Shown: positions 48,188 through 57,168, counted from the first letter of the stretch. The stretch: DNA of 64,000 nt from a bacterium (GCA_029945425.1 JAQSDV010000002.1:310001-374000), one strand, 5' to 3'. Numbers and translations: made by a program. The notes: generated by a model not told the origin, from the sequence alone.

Positions 48188-49957
48188 ATGAAGTTTCTTG
48201 AACAACCGCCGCGCTTCTTATTCTTTACGGGCAAAGGCGGTGTCGGGAAAACGTCGATTGCATGTGCCACAGCCATTCAACTGGCCGAAGCTGGAAAGCG
48301 CGTCTTGCTGGTAAGCACCGACCCCGCGTCAAACGTGGGGCAGGTTTTTGGCATCAACATTGGCAACAGGATCACCGCAGTCCCTGCTGTTGACCGACTA
48401 TCGGCATTGGAAATCGATCCGCAGGCGGCGGCGCAGGTTTATCGTGACCGTATCGTCGGGCCTGTGCGGGGCGTATTGCCCGACGCCCTAGTGAAGGGCA
48501 TCGAGGAGCAGCTTTCCGGAGCCTGTACAACCGAGATCGCTGCTTTTGACGAGTTCACAGCACTTTTGACTAATGAAGCGCTGACGACCGACTACGACCA
48601 TATTATCTTTGATACCGCCCCCACAGGCCACACCATCCGGCTGCTGCAATTGCCAGGCGCATGGAGCGGGTTTCTGGAAGAAGGCAAAGGAGATGCGTCA
48701 TGTCTTGGCCCTCTGGCGGGACTGGAGAAACAGCGCGACCAGTACAGGCACGCGGTCGAGGCTCTTGCTGACCCGCTGCGTACACGCCTGATATTGGTCG
48801 CCCGCGCCCAGCAATCGACCTTGCGCGAAGTTGCACGTACCCATGATGAACTAGCCAAAATCGGGATTTCTCAGCAATATCTGGTTATCAACGGTGCTTT
48901 ACCCCTAAGTGAAGCCGCACTTGACCCGCTTGCAGCGGCGATTTGCGTGCGGGAGCAGGAAGTATTGAATACGCTGCCCGAGGTTCTGAAATCTTTGCCC
49001 TGCGACAATCTCGCGCTCAAGCCCTTCAATCTCGTTGGTCTGGATGCACTGCGGCATTTGCTAGTTGACGCGACGCCTCTGTCTTTTATAAACGAGGACC
49101 AGAAAATCACGGTAAATGAACCCAGCCTTTCGTCTCTTGTGGACACTATCGCGGCCGACAAGCATGGCCTTGTCATGCTGATGGGAAAAGGTGGTGTCGG
49201 CAAGACAACACTCGCGGCGGCGGTCGCTGTGGAGCTGGCGCATCGCGGCCTTCCCGTACACCTGACGACCTCGGACCCTGCCGCCCATTTATCCGAAACG
49301 CTGAATGGGACGCTGGACAATCTGACCGTCAGCCGTATCGACCCTCATGCAGAAACCGAGCATTACAGGCAGCATGTCCTTGAGACAAAGGGAGCGAAAC
49401 TAGATGCAGCTGGCCGCGCCCTGCTGGAGGAAGACCTGCGCTCCCCTTGTACCGAGGAAATCGCTGTGTTTCAGGCCTTCTCGCGGATCATCCGCGAGGC
49501 TGGCGAGAAGTTTGTCGTGATGGATACCGCGCCGACCGGCCATACATTGCTTTTATTGGATGCAACCGGAGCATATCATCGCGAAATCAAGCGCCAGATG
49601 AGCGACAAGAACATGCGCTTGACCACGCCCATGATGCGTCTTCAGGACGAGAAACAGACCAAGGTTCTGCTGGTGACACTGGCTGAAACGACCCCCGTAC
49701 TCGAAGCCGAAAATTTGCAGGCTGACTTGCGCCGTGCAGGCATCGAGCCGTGGGCATGGATTATTAACAATAGCATCGCCGCCGCTCATCCCCATTCTCC
49801 TCTTCTGCGCCAGCGAGCGCATAACGAACTAAAAGAGATTGAAGCCGTGGCAAAAAAACACGCAAAACGCTATGCGGTTGTGCCGCTACTCAAGGAAGAG
49901 CCTATCGGGGTTGGAAGATTACTGCAGCTGTCGGCACAGATGGAAAAGGCAGCATAA
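48188..49957 (+). CDS. arsA: arsenical pump-driving ATPase ArsA
   Basis: Two P-loops FFTGKGGVGKTSIA and LMGKGGVGKTTLA; DTAPTGHTIRLLQLPGAW and DTAPTGHTLLLLDATGAYHRE. Confidence 0.93.
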   Translation: MKFLEQPPRFLFFTGKGGVGKTSIACATAIQLAEAGKRVLLVSTDPASNVGQVFGINIGNRITAVPAVDRLSALEIDPQAAAQVYRDRIVGPVRGVLPDALVKGIEEQLSGACTTEIAAFDEFTALLTNEALTTDYDHIIFDTAPTGHTIRLLQLPGAWSGFLEEGKGDASCLGPLAGLEKQRDQYRHAVEALADPLRTRLILVARAQQSTLREVARTHDELAKIGISQQYLVINGALPLSEAALDPLAAAICVREQEVLNTLPEVLKSLPCDNLALKPFNLVGLDALRHLLVDATPLSFINEDQKITVNEPSLSSLVDTIAADKHGLVMLMGKGGVGKTTLAAAVAVELAHRGLPVHLTTSDPAAHLSETLNGTLDNLTVSRIDPHAETEHYRQHVLETKGAKLDAAGRALLEEDLRSPCTEEIAVFQAFSRIIREAGEKFVVMDTAPTGHTLLLLDATGAYHREIKRQMSDKNMRLTTPMMRLQDEKQTKVLLVTLAETTPVLEAENLQADLRRAGIEPWAWIINNSIAAAHPHSPLLRQRAHNELKEIEAVAKKHAKRYAVVPLLKEEPIGVGRLLQLSAQMEKAA

Positions 49958-49980
49958 ACTTGTTAAGGGGACAAATAGAA

Positions 49981-50330
49981 TGACCAAAGAATACAAAAGC
50001 ATCATCGGAGATATAGGCGCTTATAGTAAGGAACTGCATAAGCTTATCCCTGAAACCATGGCAGGCTTTTCCGCCATGGCCAAAGCGGCGACGCAGACCA
50101 AAGTAATTGATGAGAAGACCAAGGAAATGATTGCCCTCGCTCTGGGCGTCGCTGCCCATTGTGACGGATGCCTCGGCTACCATACCAAGGCCCTCGCGCG
50201 ATTGGGCGCTACACGTGAAGAAGTAGCAGAAGTTCTTGGCATGGCCATCTACATGGGAGGAGGGCCGTCCTTGATGTACGCCGCAGACGCATTGCGTTCA
50301 TTTGATCAATTCATGCAGCCCCAGACTTAA
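49981..50330 (+). CDS. carboxymuconolactone decarboxylase/AhpD-like protein
   Basis: TKEMIALALGVAAHCDGCLGYHTKALARLGATREEVAEVLGMAIYMGGGPS. Confidence 0.88.
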
Positions 50331-50395
50331 ATAAAACATTGAATCTGGAGAATGACGAGTAGAGAGTAATTCCCAAGGAAACCAAGGAAGCAAAA

Positions 50396-50779
50396 TTGAA
50401 ATATATCGTTAAATCAGAAAAAACCATGGCTCAGGCCGTTTTGGATCTTCAGGAGGCGGTTAAGGCAAATGGCTTCGGTGTCCTTCACACATACGATCTA
50501 AAATCGACTTTGAAAAGCAAGGGTATTGATCTTCCTCAAGAGTGCCAGATTTTAGAAATCTGCAATCCGAAGCAAGCGGCTGCTGTTCTAGCTGAAGATA
50601 TGAGCCTTAACATGGCGCTTCCCTGCAGAATTTCTATTTGGCAGGAGGGAGGTATGACTCAGATTGGGATGATCCCTCCACAAGCCATGCTTGAATCGCT
50701 GTCTAGTTCTCCTGTTCTTCACAAAATTGCTGCAGAAGTTGAAGAGAAAATGAAAATCATGATTGATACTGCAAAATGA
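50396..50779 (+). CDS. DUF302-like protein
   Basis: AVLDLQEAVKANGFGVLHTYDLKSTLKSKGIDLPQECQILEICNPKQAAAVLAEDMSLNMALPCRISIW. Confidence 0.8.
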   Translation: MKYIVKSEKTMAQAVLDLQEAVKANGFGVLHTYDLKSTLKSKGIDLPQECQILEICNPKQAAAVLAEDMSLNMALPCRISIWQEGGMTQIGMIPPQAMLESLSSSPVLHKIAAEVEEKMKIMIDTAK

Positions 50780-50834
50780 TATTTCCTCTGAATGAAGGGC
50801 AAACAATTACTCGTCGTCCCGGAAATAGTTCACT

Positions 50835-51539
50835 ATGAGCCGCTTGAAAGTACATCCTGAAAATCATCTGGTTAAACGTATAGGCTGGCTACGTGCAGCG
50901 GTACTTGGGGCTAACGACGGTATTCTGTCCACATCAAGCCTAATTATTGGCGTGGCCTCTGCTTCTGTTGCACCGAAAGAGATTTTAATTGCAGGGGTCG
51001 CGGGTATTGTTGCTGGAGCTATGTCAATGGCTGCAGGGGAATATGTTTCGGTCAGCTCGCAATCTGATACTGAAAGCGCCGATTTGGCACGCGAACGTAA
51101 GGAGCTGAGCCAAAGTCCTGAAGCCGAGGTGAACGAGCTCACACAAATATATACGGCGCGTGGCCTTAATGAATCTCTGGCACGCGAAGTTGCATTGCAG
51201 TTGATGAAAAAAGACGCCTTAGGTGCGCATGCACGGGACGAGCTTGGCATATCTGAGATCACGACAGCGCGTCCGATACAGGCCGCGCTTACATCGGCTG
51301 GCACTTTCACCTTTGGAGCCGTTCTGCCTTTGCTAACGGCTCTTATATGCCCTGCAAGTATATTGATACCGGCAGTTTCAGCAAGCTCTCTCATATTTCT
51401 TGCGCTGCTAGGCGCGATCGGAGCGAAGGCCGGTGGCGCGAATATTTTTAAAGCTACGGCTCGTGTGACATTCTGGGGGGCTATGGCGATGGCTCTTGCA
51501 GCAGGAGTTGGCGCAATATTTGGAGTTGCGCCTGCATGA
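50835..51539 (+). CDS. VIT1/CCC1-family metal transporter
   Basis: GWLRAAVLGANDGILSTSSLIIGVASASVAPKEILIAGVAGIVAGAMSMAAGEYVSVSSQSDTE. Confidence 0.92.
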   Translation: MSRLKVHPENHLVKRIGWLRAAVLGANDGILSTSSLIIGVASASVAPKEILIAGVAGIVAGAMSMAAGEYVSVSSQSDTESADLARERKELSQSPEAEVNELTQIYTARGLNESLAREVALQLMKKDALGAHARDELGISEITTARPIQAALTSAGTFTFGAVLPLLTALICPASILIPAVSASSLIFLALLGAIGAKAGGANIFKATARVTFWGAMAMALAAGVGAIFGVAPA

Positions 51540-51716
51540 ATATTTTAATATAAAATTGGTGGCCAACGCTCACCAAGAGGTTCGGTGCCCGCTCAAGACT
51601 TCCGCGACTTCTATTAACTTGTGCAAGTCCTTGCTGTAGGCGCCTATGTCGCCGATGATGTTTTTGTATTCCTTTGTCACCTCTTGACCTTTCTGTATGT
51701 TTTATGAAGCTTCATC

Positions 51717-52037
51717 TTATCCGCAATAAATTCCGTACAGCGTCTCGACGACTCTTTTGACGTTCTTGTCACTGAGGGAGTACCAGATGACCTGAGCCTC
51801 GCGCCTTGTCTTGACGTAGCCCATCTCGCGCAGGATGCCCAGATATTGTGATACCTGCGACTGGCTGAAGTGCAGGGCTTCTGCATCGACAATCTCGCCA
51901 GCCGTCATCTCGCCCCGGTGGATCAGGCTGCAGAGAATCGACAGGCGCAACGGGTGGCTCAGAACCTTCATCAGGCCTGTTGCAGTTTCCAGTCTCTCGT
52001 ACTTATTTTTTGCTTGTTTATCAGTTGCTTTGCGCAT
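51717..52037 (-). CDS. ArsR/SmtB-family regulator, BigR/SqrR-like
   Basis: LRLSILCSLIHRGEMTAGEIVDAEALHFSQSQVSQYLGILREMGYVKTRREAQVIWYSL...YGIYCG; two Cys placed as in persulfide-sensing BigR/SqrR; divergent from rhodanese. Confidence 0.75.
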   Translation of the reverse strand: MRKATDKQAKNKYERLETATGLMKVLSHPLRLSILCSLIHRGEMTAGEIVDAEALHFSQSQVSQYLGILREMGYVKTRREAQVIWYSLSDKNVKRVVETLYGIYCG

Positions 52038-52062
52038 TCTTTACCTGCGGGCTTGCTTTGTA

Positions 52063-52085
52063 TATTAAATAAGCTTAAATTAATA
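52063..52085. promoter_or_regulatory. AT-rich imperfect palindrome, candidate operator for the ArsR/BigR-like protein
   Basis: TATTAAATAAGCTTAAATTAATA centred on AAGCTT in the divergent intergenic region. Confidence 0.4.
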
Positions 52086-52149
52086 GTATGTAGTTTAATG
52101 ATATATAATATAATCAAGTTTCACAAGCTCAAATAATCAGGAGAGTTCA

Positions 52150-52860
52150 ATGAAGGCCCCGAAAATGACAGCCCCCGGCGCGGTGCCATTTGGCGAGTCT
52201 TGCGTTATCGTTGATGTCAGGACAGGCGTTGAGCATACGGCGGCGGCGCTCAAGCAGCCGCATTTCCACATCCCCCTGCAAGAACTTGACGTACCCGGTT
52301 TTCTCAAACAAAACGGGATCGATGGCGCTCGCCCTGTTTATGTCCTGTGCCGAAGCGGCAAACGCGCTGGCATGGCTGCCGACGCTTTCATCGCAGCAGG
52401 GCATGATAATGTTCATGTCATCGAAGGTGGTATTGTCGCCTGCGAGGCGGCGGGGATTGCCCTCAAAAAGGGTGAGGTCATATCTCTTGAGAGGCAGGTT
52501 CGTATTGCGGCAGGATTGCTGGTTGTTACCGGCGTTGCCCTCGGCGCGCTTGTATCGCCAATGTTTTATACAATATCGGGCTTTGTCGGAGCAGGGCTTG
52601 TTTTTGCAGGCGTTACAGACTGGTGCGGGTTGGCTTTCCTGATGGCAAGAGCCCCATGGAACAAACGACCCGATCAATCAGCGCCTGCTGCTGCCTGCAG
52701 CAGCAGGTCGGCTTGTGCAACGTCAGCCGTGACTGAAACCAAACCTGATGTCGTCATGCCGGAAGGAACAACATTCTACTCCCCGGCCAACGGCAAGCCT
52801 GCTGCAGTTGAAATCCACGCATTGACCAAGACCGGCGCGCCTGTTGGCGGCTGCAGTTAA
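52150..52860 (+). CDS. rhodanese - DUF2892-like membrane fusion with Cys-rich tail
   Basis: VYVLCRSGKRAGMAADAFIAAGHDNVHVIEGGI (rhodanese loop), LERQVRIAAGLLVVTGVALGALVSPMFYTISGFVGAGLVFAGVTDWCG. Confidence 0.85.
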   Translation: MKAPKMTAPGAVPFGESCVIVDVRTGVEHTAAALKQPHFHIPLQELDVPGFLKQNGIDGARPVYVLCRSGKRAGMAADAFIAAGHDNVHVIEGGIVACEAAGIALKKGEVISLERQVRIAAGLLVVTGVALGALVSPMFYTISGFVGAGLVFAGVTDWCGLAFLMARAPWNKRPDQSAPAAACSSRSACATSAVTETKPDVVMPEGTTFYSPANGKPAAVEIHALTKTGAPVGGCS

Positions 52861-52871
52861 AGGAGAAAGAA

Positions 52872-53738
52872 ATGAGTGCCAAACCGGACGTTATGGGCTT
52901 CTTTGACGAAGATACAGCGACCTGGAGTTATGTTGTATGGGATGACAGTGCAGTCGCTAAGCCTTGTGCGATCATCGACAGTGTACTCGATTATGAACCG
53001 AACGCGGGTCGCACATCTACGCGCTCAGCCGACAGGATTATCGATTTTATAAGTAAAAACCAATTGTCCACCGATTGGATACTCGAAACGCATATACATG
53101 CAGATCATCTGACGGCCTCTGCCTATCTCAAGGAGAAGATTGGTGGCAAGACTGCTATCAGCAGACACATATTGAAGGTAATCGAAACATGGGAGCCTGT
53201 TTTCAATAACGGCGAGGATACGCCCCGGGATGGAAGTCAGTTCGATAAGCTGTTTAATGACGATGAAGAATTCATGGTAGGGACCATGAGTGCCAAAATC
53301 TTTCATACGCCCGGCCATACGCCCGCCGATACGACATACATTATCGGAGATGCACTATTCGTGGGTGACACGATATTTCTGCCGGATGTCGGCACAGGCC
53401 GGTGCGACTTTCCGGGTGGCAGTGCCGCGGATTCCTATGAATCGACGCGGAAGATATTTTCCCTGCCTGACGACACGCGGCTGTTCGTCGGACATGACTA
53501 TCCAGCTGGCCGCGCGCCAGCCAGCATGACGACTGTCGGCGAACAAAAGAAAAGTAACCTGCGCGTCCACCAAGGTATCGGTCGCGATGAATTTATTGCC
53601 AAACGCCAGCATGACGACACGGGGAAGCCCGTGCCCAAATTACTGCTGCCATCTATTCAGGTTAACCTGCGCGCTGGCAACTTTGGCAAAAAAGTGAACG
53701 ATGTCCATTACGTTAAAATACCCGTCGATAAAATCTGA
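52872..53738 (+). CDS. MBL-fold persulfide dioxygenase-like protein (Blh/ETHE1 type)
   Basis: ILETHIHADHLTASAYLKEKIGGKTAIS...HTPGHTPADTTYIIGDALFVGDTIFLPDVGTGRCDFPGGSA...LFVGHDYP. Confidence 0.88.
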   Translation: MSAKPDVMGFFDEDTATWSYVVWDDSAVAKPCAIIDSVLDYEPNAGRTSTRSADRIIDFISKNQLSTDWILETHIHADHLTASAYLKEKIGGKTAISRHILKVIETWEPVFNNGEDTPRDGSQFDKLFNDDEEFMVGTMSAKIFHTPGHTPADTTYIIGDALFVGDTIFLPDVGTGRCDFPGGSAADSYESTRKIFSLPDDTRLFVGHDYPAGRAPASMTTVGEQKKSNLRVHQGIGRDEFIAKRQHDDTGKPVPKLLLPSIQVNLRAGNFGKKVNDVHYVKIPVDKI

Positions 53739-53757
53739 CAATTCATGGAGGTGTATA

Positions 53758-53979
53758 GTGGCATCATGTAATCTGGTGAAGGTTCAAGTCGTACGCGGGG
53801 TCGTGGGGATCGGCGCTCTGGTAGCGGCCTATTTCCTGTTTCAATCGTATGCTCCGCTTTCATATCTTCTAGTTGGCCTGTCATTGTTCGCCATGAAGGG
53901 ATGCCCGGCCTGCTGGATTTTTGAAATGTGCGATGCCGTCGAAAAGTCCAATAAATCTAAAATCAATAAGGTTGAATAA
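53758..53979 (+). CDS. DUF2892-like small membrane protein
   Basis: GTG start after ggaggtg; VVRGVVGIGALVAAYFLFQSYAPLSYLLVGLSLFAMKGCPACWIFEMC. Confidence 0.65.
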   Translation: MASCNLVKVQVVRGVVGIGALVAAYFLFQSYAPLSYLLVGLSLFAMKGCPACWIFEMCDAVEKSNKSKINKVE

Positions 53980-54079
53980 GCCCTTATCTGGATGCATAAA
54001 CAGCCCGAGATCGATCATAATGGTATGAAGTAAACTAAGCTTATCCGTAATGGATTTGTAGTCGAAAAGAGCTTGAAAA

Positions 54080-54110
54080 CTTACACACTCTCATACACAC
54101 TCTGAGTAAG
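54080..54110 (+). repeat. candidate integrase arm-type site, right copy
   Basis: CTTACACActctCATACACActctGAGTAAG; compare 24471-24503. Confidence 0.5.
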
Positions 54111-54157
54111 TTGTAAAAAAAGACATGTATTTACAACTGGTTAAGCTCCAGTGGTCT

Positions 54158-54214
54158 GACTCAAAATCTTGTTTCCGTAAGGAAGTGTCGGTTCGACCCC
54201 GACCGGGGGCACCA
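54158..54214 (+). pseudogene. 3' part of tRNA-Leu(CAA), copy 1
   Basis: gactcaaaatcttgtttccgtaaggaagtgtcggttcgaccccgaccgggggcacca; no matching 5' half upstream. Confidence 0.9.
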
Positions 54215-54305
54215 TTACCTTTTAATTATAACATATTTTTGCCTTAACCGCATCTTTCAGAGAGAGTGCGAACTACCTTGTCATCGCATCGTTGATTGTC
54301 CAAAA

Positions 54306-54647
54306 TTGCCTGACGATGTACATGCCGGCTCATCCTTCATGGCTACTTTATCTTCAGCGTTCGAACAATCTTCTTGGTATCGAAAGGTTAATATTGATCT
54401 AGATACATATCCGCGGCCCAAGGGGATCTATTTGTCATCTGCGGCAAAGAGTCTTTCTACGCGCACCCAAGAATCCAAAAATGATTTTTTTCAACTATTG
54501 GATGCTTTTCTTGATTCTAAGTCTTTACCGCGTCATCTGGAATTTCGATCTGCTGTGCTTGTAGATACGCTAGCTTTGACTGATCTAAGTCTGGCGCAAG
54601 TGATCTACGGCAAGAGTGGCAAAGTTCCGTCCTCGCCGAAAATATGA
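54306..54647 (+). CDS. hypothetical protein
   Basis: 113 aa ORF; no recognised family. Confidence 0.35.
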   Translation: MPDDVHAGSSFMATLSSAFEQSSWYRKVNIDLDTYPRPKGIYLSSAAKSLSTRTQESKNDFFQLLDAFLDSKSLPRHLEFRSAVLVDTLALTDLSLAQVIYGKSGKVPSSPKI

Positions 54648-54946
54648 ATGAGCGGGAAATATAATTTATTGTGATAACATGAGAGAAATAAAACCTGACT
54701 TGCACGACAATTGGAAGCTGAATTAAATCGAAGGTCGTTGTGCTAACCAATCTCGAATTTGGACGCAATTCGCGTTTATTTTCTCACTGTAGCGGGCAAC
54801 TCGGAGTTTTTATCCTTTCCAGACTAATGAAGCATTTTCAAGCACTGGACTTGACTCGGAGTGCCAGCAGGCGTAATCCATAAAATGGTTGAATGCAGAT
54901 AACCTCGTATAGAGAGATTTTCCCATTGTGGAATTGTTTCTAGTCT

Positions 54947-55159
54947 ATGACCTCATGCATTCCCAAAACAAAATTTGACATTATCGACACAAATTTACTG
55001 GAGGCAACCGTGCGCAATCCCAAATCACCTGAGAAAAGAAAAATCAATGACAACAGCGCCGAGTTTCATGCGGTTATGTGCAAGAAGCGAGAGAAAACTT
55101 CCCAAAGGCCTGAATTCACCCCGTCGCCAGAGAAATTGGTGAAGGCAAGGATAACCTGA
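54947..55159 (+). CDS. hypothetical small basic protein
   Basis: 70 aa ORF in AT-rich segment. Confidence 0.35.
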   Translation: MTSCIPKTKFDIIDTNLLEATVRNPKSPEKRKINDNSAEFHAVMCKKREKTSQRPEFTPSPEKLVKARIT

Positions 55160-55241
55160 AAGGGAGGTCCGGCTGGTTCAAGAACAGAACCGGCAACTCC
55201 AAACCTTGAGTTGCTGCCTGAATTTGAAAGGAACGCAAAGA

Positions 55242-55520
55242 ATGAAAACGAGAAACGAGCTGACCGAAGAACTTATAAATAAATATGTACAAGTTCTCCG
55301 CACCAATCTGTCAGACGAGAAAGACCTTCGGCGACATCAGTGTGTTCAGGACTCAATTTCACGCGCGGAACAAGATATCAGAGACATCCCCAGACTGAAT
55401 CCAGAACAGCTTGAAGATATGTTTAAGGATTACATGGGTGCGCATTCCGAACTTTTCGTTGAAAAAATTCGTGCTCAACCCCGTAATAAGGCCCGCATGA
55501 AGCCACCGAAAGCATTTTAG
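55242..55520 (+). CDS. hypothetical small protein
   Basis: MKTRNELTEELINKYVQVLRTNLSDEKDLRRHQ; ATG preceded by ggaacg / aaagga. Confidence 0.45.
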   Translation: MKTRNELTEELINKYVQVLRTNLSDEKDLRRHQCVQDSISRAEQDIRDIPRLNPEQLEDMFKDYMGAHSELFVEKIRAQPRNKARMKPPKAF

Positions 55521-55687
55521 GCTCCGGACAATGTAGGGATTAAGAGGTCTTGCTAAGAAACAGCGCCGCCATAATCAGCGACGCAATAGACGGAGTTCTG
55601 GGCTCGATTACCAATTCAGAGCTTGCATCATCCTTGAGGTAGTGAAACTATAGCCTGAGATATTACATACTTTGCGGAGTTTAAACT

Positions 55688-56932
55688 TTGAAAATTGCCG
55701 AATTTCCTGAAAACGAGTCGGAGCGATTAAAAGAACTTAAAAAACTTTTTGTGCTCGATACGCCAGCAGAAGAGTCAATTGATCAGCTTGTGCAGCTAGC
55801 CGCAAAAATTTGTGATACACCTATTGCTCTAGTGAGTTTAGTTGACCGAGACCGACAGTGGTTTAAATCGCGAATAGGATTGGCCGCGTCAGAAACACCT
55901 CGTGAACTAGCATTTTGCGCACACGCTATTTTGAAACCAGACGAGCCGTTGATCGTAGAAGATACATTAAATGACATCAGGTTCTACGATAATCCGCTGG
56001 TACTAAATGATCCCAAAATTCGATTTTATGCCGGCTCGCCATTGAATACGTTAACTGGTTTCGCATTGGGTACGCTTTGCGTAATTGACAGCATTCCTAA
56101 AAAGTTGACAGAACTGCAAATTGAAAGCCTACAGGTTTTGTCCCGACAGGTAATGTTCCAACTGGAGCTAAGACATGCATTGAAATTTTCATTCGAGGCA
56201 CTTGAAGCTCTCGATGGTATTCAATCAGAAAAAGAGCGTCAAATTCGAGCCCTGCAAGACTCCAATAGCCGACTTGAAGAGTATGCATCTTTAACTGCAC
56301 ATGACATTAAAGAGCCTTTGAGATTGATTTCAAGATTTAGCACCTTGATTGCTAACAAGTATAGTCAAGCTTTGGGATTAGAAGGGTTGTCTTATTTCAG
56401 CAAAATAACTGAAGCTGCAATCAGAACTCAAAAAATGGTTGAAAATATATTGGATTATTCCTGTATTGACTATTCGCCAACAGATAATGAAATCATAAGC
56501 GTTAAAGACATCATACAAACAACTCTAGAGAACTTAACTGACGCTCGAGAAGATGCGCATGCCAAGATCATTTACGATCAAATGCCAGAAGTAAACGTCA
56601 GCCCAAGCCATCTTACTAGAGTTTTTCAAAACCTGATTAGTAATGCGATAAAGTATTCAAAAACGAATGTTTCTCCCCATGTAAATATTTCTGTTGAGGA
56701 ACTTGAGAATAATTGGCGATTTTCAGTAGGGGATAATGGCGTAGGCATTAACGCAAATGATTTAGATAAAATATTTAGCCCTTTTGTAAGGGTTCATACG
56801 AGTGATCAAATAAAGGGCGCGGGCCTGGGACTTGCAGTCTGTAAAAGCATTGTAGAGAACTGGAAAGGTTCGATTTGGGCTACGTCAAAGATGGGGGAGG
56901 GTAGTACGTTCTATTTTACTATTCCCAAATAA
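55688..56932 (+). CDS. GAF-domain sensor histidine kinase
   Basis: GAF: VSLVDRDRQWFKSRIGLAASETPRELAFCAHAIL; HisKA: YASLTAHDIKEPLRLISRF; HATPase: VFQNLISNAIKYSKTN, GAGLGLAVCKSIVENW. Confidence 0.88.
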   Translation: MKIAEFPENESERLKELKKLFVLDTPAEESIDQLVQLAAKICDTPIALVSLVDRDRQWFKSRIGLAASETPRELAFCAHAILKPDEPLIVEDTLNDIRFYDNPLVLNDPKIRFYAGSPLNTLTGFALGTLCVIDSIPKKLTELQIESLQVLSRQVMFQLELRHALKFSFEALEALDGIQSEKERQIRALQDSNSRLEEYASLTAHDIKEPLRLISRFSTLIANKYSQALGLEGLSYFSKITEAAIRTQKMVENILDYSCIDYSPTDNEIISVKDIIQTTLENLTDAREDAHAKIIYDQMPEVNVSPSHLTRVFQNLISNAIKYSKTNVSPHVNISVEELENNWRFSVGDNGVGINANDLDKIFSPFVRVHTSDQIKGAGLGLAVCKSIVENWKGSIWATSKMGEGSTFYFTIPK

Positions 56933-57026
56933 TCTGACGAATTTGGTTTTTTCTGAAAAGAAATTTCTGAGATTTTAGCACAGGTTTTAACACACTCGTT
57001 ATACAGATCTCAAATCATCAAATAAA

Positions 57027-57052
57027 AACAGCGCCTTACGACAGGCGCTGTT
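57027..57052. terminator. hairpin abutting the right att core
   Basis: AACAGCGCC-ttacgaca-GGCGCTGTT ends directly next to tagactcaaaat. Confidence 0.5.
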
Positions 57053-57053
57053 A

Positions 57054-57110
57054 GACTCAAAATCTTGTTTCCGTAAGGAAGTGTCGGTTCGACCCCGACC
57101 GGGGGCACCA
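57054..57110 (+). pseudogene. 3' part of tRNA-Leu(CAA), copy 2 (right island boundary)
   Basis: 57 nt identical to 54158-54214; followed by a Rho-independent terminator. Confidence 0.9.
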
Positions 57111-57135
57111 CTTTTTATTCAGTCTGCTAATTTGT

Positions 57136-57168
57136 AAAGCGCGCGCGATTTATTCGACGCGCTTTTTT
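57136..57168 (+). terminator. Rho-independent terminator downstream of the tRNA 3' half
   Basis: AAAGCGCG...CGCGCTTTttt. Confidence 0.75.

Larger units (their letters stand above)
24387..54167. mobile_element. Integrative genomic island A in tRNA-Leu; metal/metalloid resistance cargo
   Basis: Bounded by gactcaaaat core (24387-24396 and 54158-54167); integrase just inside left end; tRNA 3' half at right end; accessory cargo. Confidence 0.85.
54158..57063. mobile_element. Second tandem segment (element B) between duplicated tRNA 3' ends; no integrase seen
   Basis: Flanked by identical 57-nt direct repeats (54158-54214, 57054-57110); AT-richer than surroundings. Confidence 0.6.

Noticed and set aside
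55550-55642. Short frame LLRNSAAIISDAIDGVLGSITNSELASSLR
   Set aside because: About 30 codons with no clear start/RBS; cannot be separated from chance.
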